In this document: piece by piece, positions 56,317 through 57,734 of the stretch
Numbering within the stretch: the stretch's first letter is position 1
Layout: each line of letters begins with the position of its first letter
Source: an uncultured Pseudomonadota bacterium
GTDB taxonomy: Bacteria; Pseudomonadota; Gammaproteobacteria; Burkholderiales; Rhodocyclaceae
Reading direction: 5' to 3'
Length of the DNA stretch: 57,734 nt
NCBI GenBank assembly: GCA_903870055.1
Contig: CAIQBG010000017.1
Coordinates: 1 to 57,734 of the forward strand
Notes under the pieces: generated by a model
What the model saw: the letters and a program-made list of their open reading frames with translations, nothing else
The model's database searches: none
Told to the model about the DNA's origin: nothing
Position numbers and translations under genes: made by a program

Positions 56317-57734
56317 ATGATTCAGCCTATTGTTCGCGCAGCACTCGCACAACGCATCGTCATCATTGTCCTTGCTGTCGCCCTATTAATTACCGGGCTA
56401 TTTGCAATTAATCGTCTTTCGGTTGATGCCTTTCCTGATGTCACAAACGTTCAGGTACAAATTGCGACTGAAGTACCCGGCCGATCCCCTGAAGAAGTCG
56501 AACGATTCGTTACAGTACCTATCGAAATTGCATTAACCGGTTTGCCAGGGCTTACCGATATGCGGTCATTGAACCGCAATGGTATTTCCATCATTACCCT
56601 GGTCTTCACAGAAAAAACTGACATCTACTTTGCCCGGCAAATGGTGCTAGAGCGCCTGATTGAAGTAATGAGCAGAATGCCCACAGGCGTTACCCCTGTA
56701 CTAGGACCAGTTTCAACTGGCTTGGGTGAGGTTTATCAATACACTATTGAGCACCCGGCAGATGGCAAACATGCCCTTTCTGTTGAAGAACTCACTGAAA
56801 GGCGAATCGTCCAGGACTGGATCGCCCGGCCTATGCTGCGCAGCGTTCCCGGAGTTGCCGAAATCAACACCATGGGTGGCTATGCGCGGGAGTATCAAGT
56901 ACTGGCTAATCCAGAACGACTGCACCATTACAATCTGACCGTTCAAGAAGTGTATAGCGCACTAGCGAGAAACAACGCCAACACTGGCGGTGGGCAAATG
57001 CCGGTATACGAAGAACGCTACCTCATCCGAGGCGTTGGCCTCATCAGAGACACGGATGATATTGGCAATATCGTACTCAAAGAGGTTAATGGCACCCCGG
57101 TCTTCGTTCGTAACGTAGCAACTGTCCGTATGGGCACCGAAACTCGCCAAGGTGCCGTTGTCAAAGATGGCACCACGGAATCTGTCGCCGGCATCATTCA
57201 GATGCAACGTGGAGAGAATGCACGTCGGGTTGTAGGCGCTATCAAAGCCAAAGTTGAGGATATTAATAAGCAGCACCTGTTACCCGAAGGACTGCAGATT
57301 GTCCCCTTCTACGATCGCACAGATCTCGTAGATGCGGCTCTTTCTAACGTTGCCAAAGTCCTACTTGAAGGCGTTTTACTGGTCATCATCGTTCTCTATG
57401 TCTACCTGGGCGATGCCAGGTCATCCATTATCGTTACCGCGACCCTATTACTCACACCATTGCTAACTTTTATGGTGATGAACTACTACGGCTTATCAGC
57501 AAATCTGATGTCCCTTGGTGGTTTGGCTATCGCCATAGGCATCATGGTAGACGGCTCTGTAGTAGTTGTAGAAAACACCTTTGCCCGACTAGGCCAACGT
57601 TTAGACGAAGGCGTCTCCAAGCTCAGAATCGTTCTTGATGCGGCTACTGAAGTCGGCAAGCCAGTCCTGTTTGGCGTCGGCATCATTATTCTTGTCTTTA
57701 TGCCCCTCCTCTCGCTTGAAGGCATGGAAGGCAA
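56317..57734 (+). CDS. CzcA-type heavy-metal RND efflux pump (cut by window end)
   Basis: Inner-membrane proton-driven pump; 472 complete codons are in the window, about 45% of the protein. N-terminal helix and periplasmic start FAINRLSVDAFPDVTNVQVQI are HME-RND hallmarks, as are DRTDLVDAALSNVAKVLLEG and the TM4 segment. TM4 reads GGLAIAIGIMVDGSVVVVEN (401-420): D412 and E419 are kept, but the position of CzcA D402 is A406. Cus-type pumps have DAA at the DG site. The metal is therefore uncertain. Confidence 0.92.
   Translation, partial: MIQPIVRAALAQRIVIIVLAVALLITGLFAINRLSVDAFPDVTNVQVQIATEVPGRSPEEVERFVTVPIEIALTGLPGLTDMRSLNRNGISIITLVFTEKTDIYFARQMVLERLIEVMSRMPTGVTPVLGPVSTGLGEVYQYTIEHPADGKHALSVEELTERRIVQDWIARPMLRSVPGVAEINTMGGYAREYQVLANPERLHHYNLTVQEVYSALARNNANTGGGQMPVYEERYLIRGVGLIRDTDDIGNIVLKEVNGTPVFVRNVATVRMGTETRQGAVVKDGTTESVAGIIQMQRGENARRVVGAIKAKVEDINKQHLLPEGLQIVPFYDRTDLVDAALSNVAKVLLEGVLLVIIVLYVYLGDARSSIIVTATLLLTPLLTFMVMNYYGLSANLMSLGGLAIAIGIMVDGSVVVVENTFARLGQRLDEGVSKLRIVLDAATEVGKPVLFGVGIIILVFMPLLSLEGMEG

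Overview
This 57.7-kb window is a densely packed stretch of bacterial chromosome, by eye a little above 50% GC. It looks like core genome from a betaproteobacterium, most likely Burkholderiales. The evidence is a DUF3579 gene (a family I associate with betaproteobacteria), the smc-zipA-ligA block, the argD-argF-argG / DUF3579 / rpsT / murJ neighbourhood, a monofunctional RelA, the ppx/ppk1 pair, a single lolC-lolD pair, and a MaoC-phosphotransacetylase fusion beside fabI. Genus and family cannot be fixed by reading alone. I see no IS element, prophage, CRISPR array, tRNA or rRNA, and no gap of 300 bases without a gene. All complete genes look intact. The first gene (glnD) and the last (a heavy-metal RND pump) are cut by the window edges.

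Layout. 1-3.8 kb: end of glnD, then on the minus strand a purine-salvage group (hypoxanthine phosphoribosyltransferase, a class I methyltransferase, a methylthioinosine/methylthioadenosine-type phosphorylase) and galU. 3.8-10.5 kb: smc-zipA-ligA-galU, an overlapping minus-strand run for chromosome organisation, division, DNA joining and UDP-glucose synthesis. 10.6-15.0 kb: queF and a small exported protein on plus, then ppx, a CbiM-like permease and a MATE exporter on minus. 15.2-24.8 kb: ppk1 on plus faces relA on minus, followed by an alpha/beta hydrolase, comEC, lolD and lolC. 24.9-33.4 kb: an RpfE-like gene with recJ, htpG, greB, fabI with the MaoC-PTA fusion, a CBS protein and fdxA. 33.5-43.3 kb: trxA, rho, rpmE, a membrane glycosyltransferase, orn, an M48 protease, rsgA, a thiolase, a CobD/CbiB-like protein and a NUDIX hydrolase. 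43.3-48.6 kb: yajQ, ppnP, a DUF2788 peptide, argG, argF, argD, DUF3579 and rpsT. 48.7-57.7 kb: murJ, a PEBP-family protein, a PPK2 kinase, a CorC/HlyC-type protein and a CzcCBA-type metal efflux operon.

Two themes recur. Energy-reserve and stringent signalling genes lie together (ppx, ppk1, relA) with a PPK2 35 kb away, covering polyphosphate synthesis, use and hydrolysis plus (p)ppGpp. Nucleotide salvage recurs as well (hpt, the phosphorylase, ppnP, orn, NUDIX).

I did not find a clear new multi-gene system. The points most worth checking are an Ala/Lys-rich tail on ArgG, an intrinsic terminator directly before the NUDIX start codon, several perfect palindromes in promoter regions, a metal pump with a non-canonical transmembrane metal motif and an adaptor with a long N-terminal extension, a methyltransferase inside a methylthio-purine salvage operon, and a possible Cys-rich small gene opposite the rho leader.
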